Assembly (NCBI GenBank): GCA_947454025.1
Contig: CANGIZ010000013.1
Location: 1-39,822 of the forward strand
Source: Bacteroidota bacterium
GTDB lineage: Bacteria > Bacteroidota > Bacteroidia > Chitinophagales > Chitinophagaceae
Length of the DNA: 39,822 nt
Direction of reading: 5' to 3'
Of this stretch, positions 25,289-33,610 are shown in pieces. The notes beneath the pieces were generated by a model. The model did not search any database, was not told where the DNA came from, and saw only the letters and a program-made list of their open reading frames with translations. The position numbers were made by a program, and so were the translations under genes. How positions within the stretch are numbered: position 1 is the first letter of the stretch; the number at the start of each line of letters is the position of its first letter.

Positions 25289-26377
25289 TTACACTCTAAT
25301 ATATATTTTATTTTTATCTAATATATAACCTAGTAACCAGCAAACCAACATATACGATATTGCGAATGCTAAGGAAGCCCAATAAGGCGCAAAATGAGCA
25401 AATCCATGCTGGAAAATCCACTCAAAAAGGGACTGATCCCTCATTTTAACCGTATATAAGACCGTAGCAAGGATTTCGGAAAACAAATAAATGACCAAGG
25501 GATTCTTACCAAAAGTCTCGAAAAAGCTGGAAAACTGTAATTGTCTTTGTAATTCTATGCGATAAATAATGGTGCCTATGATAACCATATCTAGGCCAAC
25601 CGTTAACATCACAAAACTACTAGACCATAATTTCTTATTGATCGGGAATTGATAATTCCACATGAATCCTAAAAATATGAAACCAGCACCCCACATTAAT
25701 AAATGGGTTAAGCCTTCATAGGTTTTTCCTTTTTCCTGAATAAATTTTCCAACTCTAAATCCAATTAATACATTCACAATTGCAGGCAAGGTACTTAACC
25801 AACCCTCAGGGTCAAATGCAATCCCTTCACCATGGTACATATGCGCTTCACCCATTAACCATTTATCGAATAGGATTCCTGCATTGCCTGTCATGGTTAA
25901 CTCTTGGCCAGGTACACCAAAATGAATACTAATATACCAATAGGTTAATAAAAGCAGCCCAGCAAGTACCATCACCACCCTTTCGTGCATATAATAAGCA
26001 ATGATTGACCCAATTCCATAACACAATGCAATACGTTGCAATACACCTAAAATGCGGGTATTGGCAATAGGACCTGTAAATGGAAACCAATACATAAGGT
26101 ATCCTAATAAAAATATAAGTGCTGTTCTTTTTACAATTTTAAAAAGCACCGTTGCATTGGATAATTTTTCCCATTTTGGCAATACAAAACTCATTGCATT
26201 ACCTACCGCAAACAAGAAGGAAGGGAATACCAAGTCGGTTGGCGTAAACCCGTTCCAATGGGCATGTAAAAATGGAGCAAAAGTAGCAGCTCCGTCACCT
26301 GGTGTATTTACAATAATCATTAAACAAATAGTCATACCCCTAAATACATCTAGAGATAAAAATCTTTGATTAGACAT
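25289..26377 (-). CDS. Heparan-alpha-glucosaminide N-acetyltransferase-like membrane protein (DUF5009/COG4299)
   Basis: Polytopic inner-membrane protein related to the human lysosomal HGSNAT, which passes an acetyl group across the membrane. The family start RFLSLDVFRGMTICLMIIVN and the conserved HAHWNGFTPTDLVFPSFLF segment (H38-F56, with the candidate acetyl-accepting His) are seen. About ten hydrophobic segments are spread over 362 aa. The bacterial substrate is unknown; cell-wall or exopolysaccharide amino sugars are plausible. It stands alone, divergent from the alpha/beta hydrolase gene, with no clear promoter consensus in the gap. Confidence 0.85.
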   Translation of the reverse strand: MSNQRFLSLDVFRGMTICLMIIVNTPGDGAATFAPFLHAHWNGFTPTDLVFPSFLFAVGNAMSFVLPKWEKLSNATVLFKIVKRTALIFLLGYLMYWFPFTGPIANTRILGVLQRIALCYGIGSIIAYYMHERVVMVLAGLLLLTYWYISIHFGVPGQELTMTGNAGILFDKWLMGEAHMYHGEGIAFDPEGWLSTLPAIVNVLIGFRVGKFIQEKGKTYEGLTHLLMWGAGFIFLGFMWNYQFPINKKLWSSSFVMLTVGLDMVIIGTIIYRIELQRQLQFSSFFETFGKNPLVIYLFSEILATVLYTVKMRDQSLFEWIFQHGFAHFAPYWASLAFAISYMLVCWLLGYILDKNKIYIRV

Positions 26378-26460
26378 GGCATCGTTTTTTTAGATGATCA
26401 AGGTACGCAAAATATTTTTTATTGAACATCGAATTAATTAGCTTTAAAAAAAATATCACT

Positions 26461-27444
26461 ATGCGCGCTTCAAGAATTGTATTGCTCCTCTTATCTATAT
26501 TCGTAATCACCTATTTAATAGGCCCTCATCCAGCTGCGCCAAAATTCGACTATGCCCTGCCTGTAATTGCCGAACATACTAACCTAGACAGTTTAGTACA
26601 ATCCGAAGAAAATAGATATAAAATTAAACCCAATAACGAAGCCAAAATTATTTGGGCCGACAGCACCCATCAACAAACCGAATTTGCGATTGTATACTTA
26701 CATGGTTTTAGCGCCAGCCAAATGGAAGGCTCACCCGTACATAGAAATATTGCCCAAGCATTTCATTGTAATTTATATTTAGCACGACTTGCTGAGCATG
26801 GAATTGATACCACCGAAGATTTACAAAATTTAACAGCCGAAAATTATTGGGAGTCGGCTAAACTTGCTTATGCTATAGGAAAACAATTAGGTAAGAAGGT
26901 AATTATTATGAGTACATCTACTGGAGGAACATTGTCCTTACAATTAGCTGCTGCCTATCCTGAAATTGCTGGATTGATAATGTACTCACCCAATATTGCG
27001 ATTAATAATCCTGCAGCACCCTTATTAAATAATCCATGGGGATTACAAATTGCGCGTTTAGTTAAAGGAGGCAAGTATGCAAATATTGCTTATAAAAATC
27101 CAGACTATCCAAAATATTGGAATACCCATTATCGTTTAGAGTCAACAGTTGCTTTACAAAACTTAGTGGAAGCAACCATGACAAAGGAGCAATTCGCAAA
27201 AGTGCATCAACCTAGTTTGGTATTGTATTATTATAAAGACGAAGCACACCAAGACAATGTAGTAAAAGTTAGTGCGATAAAAGAAATGCTTGCTGAAATT
27301 GCAACTCCAGATAGTTTAAAGAAAGGAGTTGCCATTCCGAATGCAGAAAGTCATGTTTTGGGTTCACCCATTGTTTCAAAAGATATTCTTACAGTTGAAA
27401 AAGAAACTGCCGCATTTATTGCTTCAAAAATAATTAAGCAATAA
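26461..27444 (+). CDS. Membrane-anchored alpha/beta hydrolase
   Basis: Serine hydrolase-fold protein of unknown substrate. ATG at 26461 is preferred to a TTG at 26422, because it directly precedes a signal-anchor sequence (MRASRIVLLLLSIFVITYLI). The oxyanion-loop motif is H81-G-F in YLHGFSASQ. The nucleophile elbow reads M-S-T-S153-T-G-G instead of the usual GxSxG, with the first Gly replaced by Ser. The catalytic histidine is probably H298 in NAESHVLG. The 327 aa fit the fold with a small lid. It is convergent with the GH130 gene, with only 7 bases between the stops and no terminator visible. Confidence 0.78.
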   Translation: MRASRIVLLLLSIFVITYLIGPHPAAPKFDYALPVIAEHTNLDSLVQSEENRYKIKPNNEAKIIWADSTHQQTEFAIVYLHGFSASQMEGSPVHRNIAQAFHCNLYLARLAEHGIDTTEDLQNLTAENYWESAKLAYAIGKQLGKKVIIMSTSTGGTLSLQLAAAYPEIAGLIMYSPNIAINNPAAPLLNNPWGLQIARLVKGGKYANIAYKNPDYPKYWNTHYRLESTVALQNLVEATMTKEQFAKVHQPSLVLYYYKDEAHQDNVVKVSAIKEMLAEIATPDSLKKGVAIPNAESHVLGSPIVSKDILTVEKETAAFIASKIIKQ

Positions 27445-27451
27445 GCCCGCG

Positions 27452-28561
27452 CTAGTTAGGTGCAGAATAGAAATAGGTATTTGGTTTTGCAATGGCTACC
27501 GCAATTTTTGAATCTGCTGTTCCATAATACAATATCCATTGATTTTTGAAAAATACCAATCCTTCTGCAAAACAAACATTGTTTACTTCGCCTTTTAATT
27601 CATACGGCTTATCAGGATGGATAAAATAATTTGCAGATCGATCCAATAATTTATAGGGAGCATTTTTATCAAATAACACTTGGCCTGCAGCATAAGTAAA
27701 CTTAGGTTGTGTAGTGTCGTTATTGTTAGCGGCATTGCTACTATTATAAATTAAAACAATACCATTATTCGTATACAATGCATAAGGACCGGGCTCTACC
27801 AATCTACTATCAAAATAACCTGGTCTTGGTTGTAATACACTTATTATTTTTTGACTTTCGCTATTCTCTAATGCATCCCAATGTAATAAATCAGTCGAAG
27901 TAGCCATGAATAAATCAGTGTCTCCAAAGTACATCCAATATTTTCCATTCACTTTTTTAGCAACCATTTTTTCACCAACCTGTTCCACTAGAATTGCACC
28001 CGATTTGGACCAACTGTTTATGTATTTAGGTGATTGTAAAACGGGGCCTCTCTTTTCCCAATGTATTAAATCGGTGGTAGTCGCAAAACAAAGTCTTGCA
28101 GTTTTACCGTCATAAGAAGTATAGGTTAAAAGATACCCGCCGTCTGGCATTGCTACTATCCTTGGATCCTCAACGCCTCCCTTCCCTTCATATTTTAAAA
28201 GGGAATCCTGGGCTGGATAAAAAATGGGGGCTGCTTGTTTTTTAAAATGAATCCCATCCTCACTAATCGCTAAACCAACGCGCGAAGTCATAGCACTATC
28301 TTGCGCACGAAATAATAAATACACTTTCCCCTCTTTTACTAAAGCAGTTGGATTTAATACGTTCTTAGCCTGCCATTGCACTATCTTATTTTGTACTGGA
28401 CAAGCAAAAGTATAACTGGTATCAGGTAATAAAATCGGATTGGCACTGTCTACTTTTACAAACTCCTTAAACGCCCAAGCGGCTTGTGACTTTTCCTGTG
28501 TATTGGAAAAATTACAAGCCGCTAGTGAAAATATAGTTGATAGTAATAAAAGATTTTTCAT
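27452..28561 (-). CDS. GH130 family glycoside hydrolase/phosphorylase lipoprotein
   Basis: Five-bladed beta-propeller protein of the GH130 type, which includes mannoside phosphorylases and beta-1,2-mannosidases. A lipoprotein signal with lipobox LAAC and C16 places it on the envelope. The signature NPTALVKEGKVYLLFRAQD (residues 70-88) is followed by SRVGLAISEDGIHF, then GGVEDPR (128-134) with the probable catalytic acid D132, and later TYTSYDGKTARLCFATT and WEKRGPV. Without the active-site basic residues checked by alignment, hydrolase versus phosphorylase cannot be decided; envelope location favours hydrolysis. It lies 23 bases after the RND pump gene on the same strand. Confidence 0.8.
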   Translation of the reverse strand: MKNLLLLSTIFSLAACNFSNTQEKSQAAWAFKEFVKVDSANPILLPDTSYTFACPVQNKIVQWQAKNVLNPTALVKEGKVYLLFRAQDSAMTSRVGLAISEDGIHFKKQAAPIFYPAQDSLLKYEGKGGVEDPRIVAMPDGGYLLTYTSYDGKTARLCFATTTDLIHWEKRGPVLQSPKYINSWSKSGAILVEQVGEKMVAKKVNGKYWMYFGDTDLFMATSTDLLHWDALENSESQKIISVLQPRPGYFDSRLVEPGPYALYTNNGIVLIYNSSNAANNNDTTQPKFTYAAGQVLFDKNAPYKLLDRSANYFIHPDKPYELKGEVNNVCFAEGLVFFKNQWILYYGTADSKIAVAIAKPNTYFYSAPN

Positions 28562-28584
28562 ACTACCAAGTTACTTAAATGTTT

Positions 28585-31500
28585 TTAATCTACCTGTCTT
28601 CTATGTTTACTTGACATATAAGTGTAAACAGAAGGAATTACAAATAATGTTAAGATCAACGAGAACATCAAACCTCCTACAATTACCGTTCCTAATGATT
28701 TACGACTTGTTGCAGCAGCTCCTAAGCTAATCGCAATGGGAAGGGCCCCTAAAGCAGTTGCTAAGCTGGTCATTAGGATAGGTCGGAATCTTTGTGAAGC
28801 TGCTTCCAATACTGCTTCGCGAATAGGCAAGCCTGCTTCGCGTTTTTTATTGGCGAATTCAACAATCAAAATACCATTTTTGGTTACTAAACCAATAAGC
28901 ATAATGATACCAATTTGAGAGAAGATATTTAAGGTTTGATCAAACAACCATAAACATAATAAAGCTCCAGCCAATGCCAATGGCACCGTTATCATAATAA
29001 TAAATGGATCCGTGAAGCTTTCAAATTGAGCTGCTAATACTAAGTAAATTAAAATTAATGCTAATAATAAAGCTTGTGTAGTATTAGAAGAACTTTCTTT
29101 AAAGTCTCTCGATGCACCGCTTAATGCTGTTTGATAAGTTTCATCCAATTGGGTTTTTGCAATGCGTTCCATTGCTGCAACACCATCTCCAATTGTTTTT
29201 CCCTCAGCAAGTGATGCTGAAATAGTAGCAGAATTAAAACTATTGTAGTGGTAAAGGTTAGGAGGGTTACTGTTCTCTTCCATTACAAGTACACTCGAGA
29301 TAGGGATATTTTCTCCACTACTATTACGAACATAAATTTTATTGATATCTGTGGGTTCGTTTCGTTCTCCCCTAGCTACCTGCGTTATTACTTGATATTG
29401 ACGGTCGTTCATAATGAAATAAGCAGAACGTGCTCCACTAAACGCCGCTTGTAAGGCTTGTGAAACGTCGGCCGTAGTTAATCCTAAATCACGCACACGC
29501 ATTCTATCAATTGACAAATCGAGCTCGGGTTTATTGAATTTTAAATTCACATCCACATTCTGAAAAGTTTTGTCTTTTCTAGCGGCTTCTAAAAATTTAG
29601 GGATGGCTTTTTTAATTTTTTGGAAGTCCAAATTTTGAATAATAAACTGTACTGGCAATGAACCTCTGGACTGCATACCCACTGAAATGGTTTGTTCTTC
29701 AATTGCAAATACGCGGACGTTTTTAAAACGTTTCATTTTCTTATTCAAATCAAGCGCGATCTCTGATTGGGTTCTTTTTCTTTCGGTTTTATCTACCAAG
29801 CCTAAACGACCCGAAGCAGAACTGTTTCCACTATTTCCACCAAAGCCAGGAACGCTTCCCCAAGTAAACGCTTGTTCTGGGAAAGAATCCTGCATAATTC
29901 TTACCGCTTTCAATAAGTCACCTTTCATATCCTCGTAACTTGTTCCCTCGGCACCAGTCATAGAAATTCTAATGGACCCTTTGTCCTCTAATGGCGCCAA
30001 TTCACTTTGAATCGTTTTACCTAAAACAAATATTAAACCAACACAAGCAATTACAATTACCCATGCAAACCAACGTACTTTTAAAAAGTTATTTAATAAA
30101 TTTTTATAGCCTGATTCTATGCCCCTGAAGAAAGGTTCAGTTCGCTCATAAAATTTACCATGGCCGCCATCCTTTTTATTTAAATACACATTTAAAACAG
30201 GTGTAATTGTAAGCGATACAAAGGCGGAAACCAAAACCGCACCTGCAACCACAACTCCAAATTCTTTAAATAATGAGCCTACAAAACCTTGCAAGAAGAT
30301 AACTGGCATAAACACAACGGCAAGGGTAATTGAGGTTGAAATAACTGCAAAGAATATTTCCTTACTCCCTTCTCTCGCTGCGTCTTTTAAAGAAAGGCCT
30401 TCCTCAAGTTTTCTAAATATATTTTCGGTAACCACAATTCCATCATCCACCACCAATCCAGTTGCTAGTACAATCGCTAATAAAGTCAATACATTAATTG
30501 AAAAACCTGCCAAATACATGATAAAGAAAGTGGCAATTAATGAAATAGGAATATCAATTAATGGACGAATTGCAATAAGCCAATTTCTAAAGAAGAAAAA
30601 GATAACCAATACCACCAACACAAAAGAAATTAAAATAGTTTCTTTTACTTCGTTTAATGCTCTTCTGATATTTAAAGTGTTATCAATTGGTAAAGCAAAT
30701 TCAATATCAGACTTATTTGCCTTTTTAACTTCTTCTAATCTTTTATAGAATTCGTCAGCAATTTTAATTTGATTGGCTCCAGGCTGTGGCGAAACTGTTA
30801 ACATTACAACAGGCACGCCATTAAAATAAGTGCCTTGATCTTCTTGCTCAGGACCTAATTCTACTTTTGCTACATCTCCCAATCGAACAATGCCATTTGC
30901 ATCTTCTTTTAAAATAATATTTCTAAAATCGGATTCCGTAGTGAGTCTACCTAAAGTTCTAATAATAAACTCTGACTTATTTCCGTAGATAGCTCCAGCA
31001 GGCAATTCCACATTTTCTTTATTCAATCCTGCTTGTATGTCATTAAAAGCAATACCATACGCATTTAACAAATCTACATTTGGATAGATACGCATGGACT
31101 GACGCTTTCCTCTAACACCTACATTACTAACCTCATCAATAGTTTGAAATTTTTGTTGTAAAACATTTTCAGCATATTCCGTTAATTCCAACAAGCCCTT
31201 TGTTTTACTCCTTAATGTAAGTAACAAAATAAAATCACTAGCGTCTGCTTTAGATACTACTGGAGGACTGGTTAAATCCTGAGGTAAGGCTCTTGTAGCT
31301 TGCGAAACTTTATCACGAACATCGTTTGCTGCAGTTTCTAAATTTGCCCCTAAATTAAATTCAACTGTAATATTAGAGTTTCCAACAGAGCTAGAAGAAT
31401 TAATGGTTCGAATACCAGGAATACCATTGATTGCTTTTTCTAACGGCTCTGTGATTTGGCTTTGGATTACCTCTGCATTGGCGCCTGTATAAGTGGTTTG

Positions 31501-31641
31501 CACATTAATAATAGGAGGGTCAATTGCAGGATATTCTCTTAGGGCTAAAAAGGAAAAGCCAACTAAGCCAAAAATAATAATGGCAATATTCATTACGGTA
31601 GCGAGTACCGGACGTTTTAACGACAGTTCAGATATATTCAT
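28585..31641 (-). CDS. RND efflux transporter, inner-membrane permease (HAE1/AcrB type)
   Basis: Proton-driven multidrug-type exporter. At 1018 aa it has the usual architecture: N-terminal transmembrane segment (LKRPVLATVMNIAIIIFGLV), a first periplasmic porter loop, TM2-6 with GLVVDDGIVVTENIF carrying the proton-relay Asp pair, a second periplasmic loop, and TM8-12 with NIFSQIGIIMLIGLVTKNGI. The neighbouring gene 23 bases upstream encodes its periplasmic adaptor. No TolC-like outer-membrane channel is in the window, so it must come from elsewhere in the genome. The substrate is not predictable. Confidence 0.95.
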   Translation of the reverse strand: MNISELSLKRPVLATVMNIAIIIFGLVGFSFLALREYPAIDPPIINVQTTYTGANAEVIQSQITEPLEKAINGIPGIRTINSSSSVGNSNITVEFNLGANLETAANDVRDKVSQATRALPQDLTSPPVVSKADASDFILLLTLRSKTKGLLELTEYAENVLQQKFQTIDEVSNVGVRGKRQSMRIYPNVDLLNAYGIAFNDIQAGLNKENVELPAGAIYGNKSEFIIRTLGRLTTESDFRNIILKEDANGIVRLGDVAKVELGPEQEDQGTYFNGVPVVMLTVSPQPGANQIKIADEFYKRLEEVKKANKSDIEFALPIDNTLNIRRALNEVKETILISFVLVVLVIFFFFRNWLIAIRPLIDIPISLIATFFIMYLAGFSINVLTLLAIVLATGLVVDDGIVVTENIFRKLEEGLSLKDAAREGSKEIFFAVISTSITLAVVFMPVIFLQGFVGSLFKEFGVVVAGAVLVSAFVSLTITPVLNVYLNKKDGGHGKFYERTEPFFRGIESGYKNLLNNFLKVRWFAWVIVIACVGLIFVLGKTIQSELAPLEDKGSIRISMTGAEGTSYEDMKGDLLKAVRIMQDSFPEQAFTWGSVPGFGGNSGNSSASGRLGLVDKTERKRTQSEIALDLNKKMKRFKNVRVFAIEEQTISVGMQSRGSLPVQFIIQNLDFQKIKKAIPKFLEAARKDKTFQNVDVNLKFNKPELDLSIDRMRVRDLGLTTADVSQALQAAFSGARSAYFIMNDRQYQVITQVARGERNEPTDINKIYVRNSSGENIPISSVLVMEENSNPPNLYHYNSFNSATISASLAEGKTIGDGVAAMERIAKTQLDETYQTALSGASRDFKESSSNTTQALLLALILIYLVLAAQFESFTDPFIIMITVPLALAGALLCLWLFDQTLNIFSQIGIIMLIGLVTKNGILIVEFANKKREAGLPIREAVLEAASQRFRPILMTSLATALGALPIAISLGAAATSRKSLGTVIVGGLMFSLILTLFVIPSVYTYMSSKHRRQVD

Positions 31642-31664
31642 CTAAATAACTTGATTTTAAAATT

Positions 31665-32714
31665 CTATTTGGTAATCTCTACATTAGATAAGTTCTTTCC
31701 AATTTTTAATTTGGAGCCATCTTTCACAAACAACATGCCTGCTACAATTACCGTGTCGCCTACTTGTAACCCTTTTGTAATCTCTACAGCAGTTTGCGTA
31801 CGATAACCAGTTTCAACTGGCACAAATTTTGCAATACCGTTTTTAACAATTACTAATTGTTTTGTTTTAGAGTCTGGTATAATTACATTCGAAGGTACCA
31901 TGATAGTTGGCTTTGAATTCGTCTCCACTAAATATACTTTTGCAAATGCTCCAGGCAATACCTTCCCTTGAAAGTTGGTTCTAATTTTCAGGTTTCTCGA
32001 AGTGGCACTGATCTGAGGCTCAATGGCAACAATGGTTGCTTCAACTTTGTTTGCAATATTTCCCGAGGTAACGATATTTACTTTTTTACCAACTGCAACA
32101 TAGAAAGCATACACTTCAGGAATTGTAAAATCCATTTTTAAATGGTTTGTATTTTGAAGTGTAGCAATGGTAGTAGTGGTATTAATAAATGCGCCAACAC
32201 TCACTTGTCTTAATCCAATTTGACCCGTAAATGGAGCTTTCACCACTGTTTTGTCAATTAAGGATTGCGTATACGCAACGTCGGCTTGTAAACTTTTTAC
32301 TTGTTGCAAGGATACATCATAATCACTTTGATTCAATCCTTTAATCCCAAGCAATTGCTTATTTCTTTGTTCATTAATAATCGCTAAATCTAATTGTGCT
32401 TTTGCTTTAGTTAATTGAGCCTGTAAATCGGCATCATTTAATTTTGCAATAATGGTTCCCGCATTGATTTGTTTGCCTTCCGGAACATTTAAAAAAGTAA
32501 TACGGCCATTTGTTTCAGGACGTAATTCAACATAATCATTAGCCAAAATGGTTCCATTCACTTCCACCCCTTTTTCTACTTTCTGGTTTACTGCAATCGT
32601 AATATCAACAGAAACAGGTGCATTTGGGTTAAACTTATCTGGCCCCTTTTGCTTTTCACTACATGCTGCCGAAAATAACAGGCCCACAAGGACCATTAAT
32701 TGTATCTTTCTCAA
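31665..32714 (-). CDS. RND efflux periplasmic adaptor (membrane fusion protein) lipoprotein
   Basis: Adaptor subunit that links the RND permease to an outer-membrane channel. TTG at 32714 is the likely start, because it supplies the basic n-region (MRKIQLMV) before lipobox SAAC and C18; the next ATG would leave no charged residue. The barrel-sandwich/lipoyl part (GRITFLNVPEGKQINAGTII, and later VVKAPFTGQIGLRQVSVGAF), the alpha hairpin between them and the beta-barrel domain are all recognisable. At 349 aa it is of normal length. The promoter carries a TTTAGC/GCTAAA inverted repeat over the -7 element. Confidence 0.93.
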   Translation of the reverse strand: MRKIQLMVLVGLLFSAACSEKQKGPDKFNPNAPVSVDITIAVNQKVEKGVEVNGTILANDYVELRPETNGRITFLNVPEGKQINAGTIIAKLNDADLQAQLTKAKAQLDLAIINEQRNKQLLGIKGLNQSDYDVSLQQVKSLQADVAYTQSLIDKTVVKAPFTGQIGLRQVSVGAFINTTTTIATLQNTNHLKMDFTIPEVYAFYVAVGKKVNIVTSGNIANKVEATIVAIEPQISATSRNLKIRTNFQGKVLPGAFAKVYLVETNSKPTIMVPSNVIIPDSKTKQLVIVKNGIAKFVPVETGYRTQTAVEITKGLQVGDTVIVAGMLFVKDGSKLKIGKNLSNVEITK

Positions 32715-32725
32715 AATGACTGATT

Positions 32726-32748
32726 TTTAGCTTATAAAGATAGCTAAA
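32726..32748 (-). promoter_or_regulatory. Promoter -7 element inside an inverted repeat, upstream of the efflux operon
   Basis: TTTAGC (32726-32731) and GCTAAA (32743-32748) flank TATCTTTA (minus strand, 32742-32735), a -7-like element 20 bases before the TTG start. TAT/ATA extend the pairing with one bulge. An operator placed over the -7 element would allow repression of the pump. Confidence 0.4.
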
Positions 32749-32799
32749 CCCGCTGTTTTATGGAAATAAAATAGATGAATGGCGGGCCTTAATAAATGC
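32749..32799. other. Intergenic stretch with imperfect hairpins before the efflux promoter
   Basis: CCCGC (32749-32753) can pair with GCGGG (32782-32786), enclosing a perfect inner hairpin TTTTAT-GGAA-ATAAAA (32756-32771). It lies just after the stop of the upstream minus-strand gene, but has no clear T-tract, so it is at best a weak terminator for that gene. Confidence 0.3.
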
Positions 32800-33531
32800 T
32801 TAACGGCTTCTTTTGTATTCAACGAACTTTTTTTCAATATACAAGCCCAGTTCGAGGTCGTTCAGTAATCCTAGTACTTCATAAGAGGGCCTGCAATAGC
32901 TCATAAACTTCAATAGTGCATCCCCTTCTAAATGAGTCAATTTTTGGACAAATCTCTTGGTAAATCGGTAGTCAACATATTTATCATGTTCCTGTGACAC
33001 AAGCCTATTTTGTAAGAATTGTAAATTTCGGTTGCGATGAAAGCGAAACATGTTAATGATCTCATCCAAATCAAATCCAACGGTCAGGCCACCATTACCA
33101 AATAACTGTTGATTATTACTCAGTTTTAAGCCAGGGGGCTGATAATTAAAGTACTTCGCATAATCAATTCGATTTTGGATAGAATCTGACTTGTAATAAT
33201 TGTTCCGAACACGCACTTCGGGCAAATCATAGCCTGCCACATGAATCATAATATTAAAATTATGTGGATCAGTAACCGTGTCGGTAGGATACTTTTGCGT
33301 ATTTTTTCCAAAGAGTGAAAACCAGATAGAATCCTTTGATCGAACCGTAATGATATACCTGCCAAGAGAATCGGTAGTGGCTTTATTGGAATTGCTATTT
33401 ACAATTACTGCTTCAATGGGGCGTCGACCCGAAATATCATATACAACACCACTAATCGTAATTGTTTGTGCTTGTAATTGAGCCGCATGTAATAGACAAT
33501 AAAAAAAGAAAACCGATTTCCAATACTTCAT
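32800..33531 (-). CDS. Exported CarboxypepD_reg-like domain protein of unknown function
   Basis: A signal peptide occupies about residues 1-21 (cleavage near LQAQ). The next 80 residues (TITISGVVYDISGRRPIEAV and on) are a carboxypeptidase-regulatory-like beta-sandwich, the domain also found at the N-terminus of TonB-dependent receptors in this phylum. The remaining 140 residues are charged and Asn/Tyr/Arg-rich, with no transmembrane segment or barrel. At 243 aa it is therefore not a truncated receptor but a stand-alone periplasmic or surface protein. I do not recognise the C-terminal part. It sits between chrA and the efflux genes, with separate spacing on both sides. Confidence 0.7.
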   Translation of the reverse strand: MKYWKSVFFFYCLLHAAQLQAQTITISGVVYDISGRRPIEAVIVNSNSNKATTDSLGRYIITVRSKDSIWFSLFGKNTQKYPTDTVTDPHNFNIMIHVAGYDLPEVRVRNNYYKSDSIQNRIDYAKYFNYQPPGLKLSNNQQLFGNGGLTVGFDLDEIINMFRFHRNRNLQFLQNRLVSQEHDKYVDYRFTKRFVQKLTHLEGDALLKFMSYCRPSYEVLGLLNDLELGLYIEKKFVEYKRSR

Positions 33532-33610
33532 GAGATTGCAATATTAGGAAAGGAATAAATACAAATAGAATTATGCAACTAAATTAACAGGTTTTTACCT
33601 TTTTGACTAT

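Noticed and set aside
26422-26460. TTG start and 13 extra residues for the alpha/beta hydrolase
   Set aside because: The ATG at 26461 directly precedes a good signal-anchor sequence, and the upstream residues would place a polar stretch before it.
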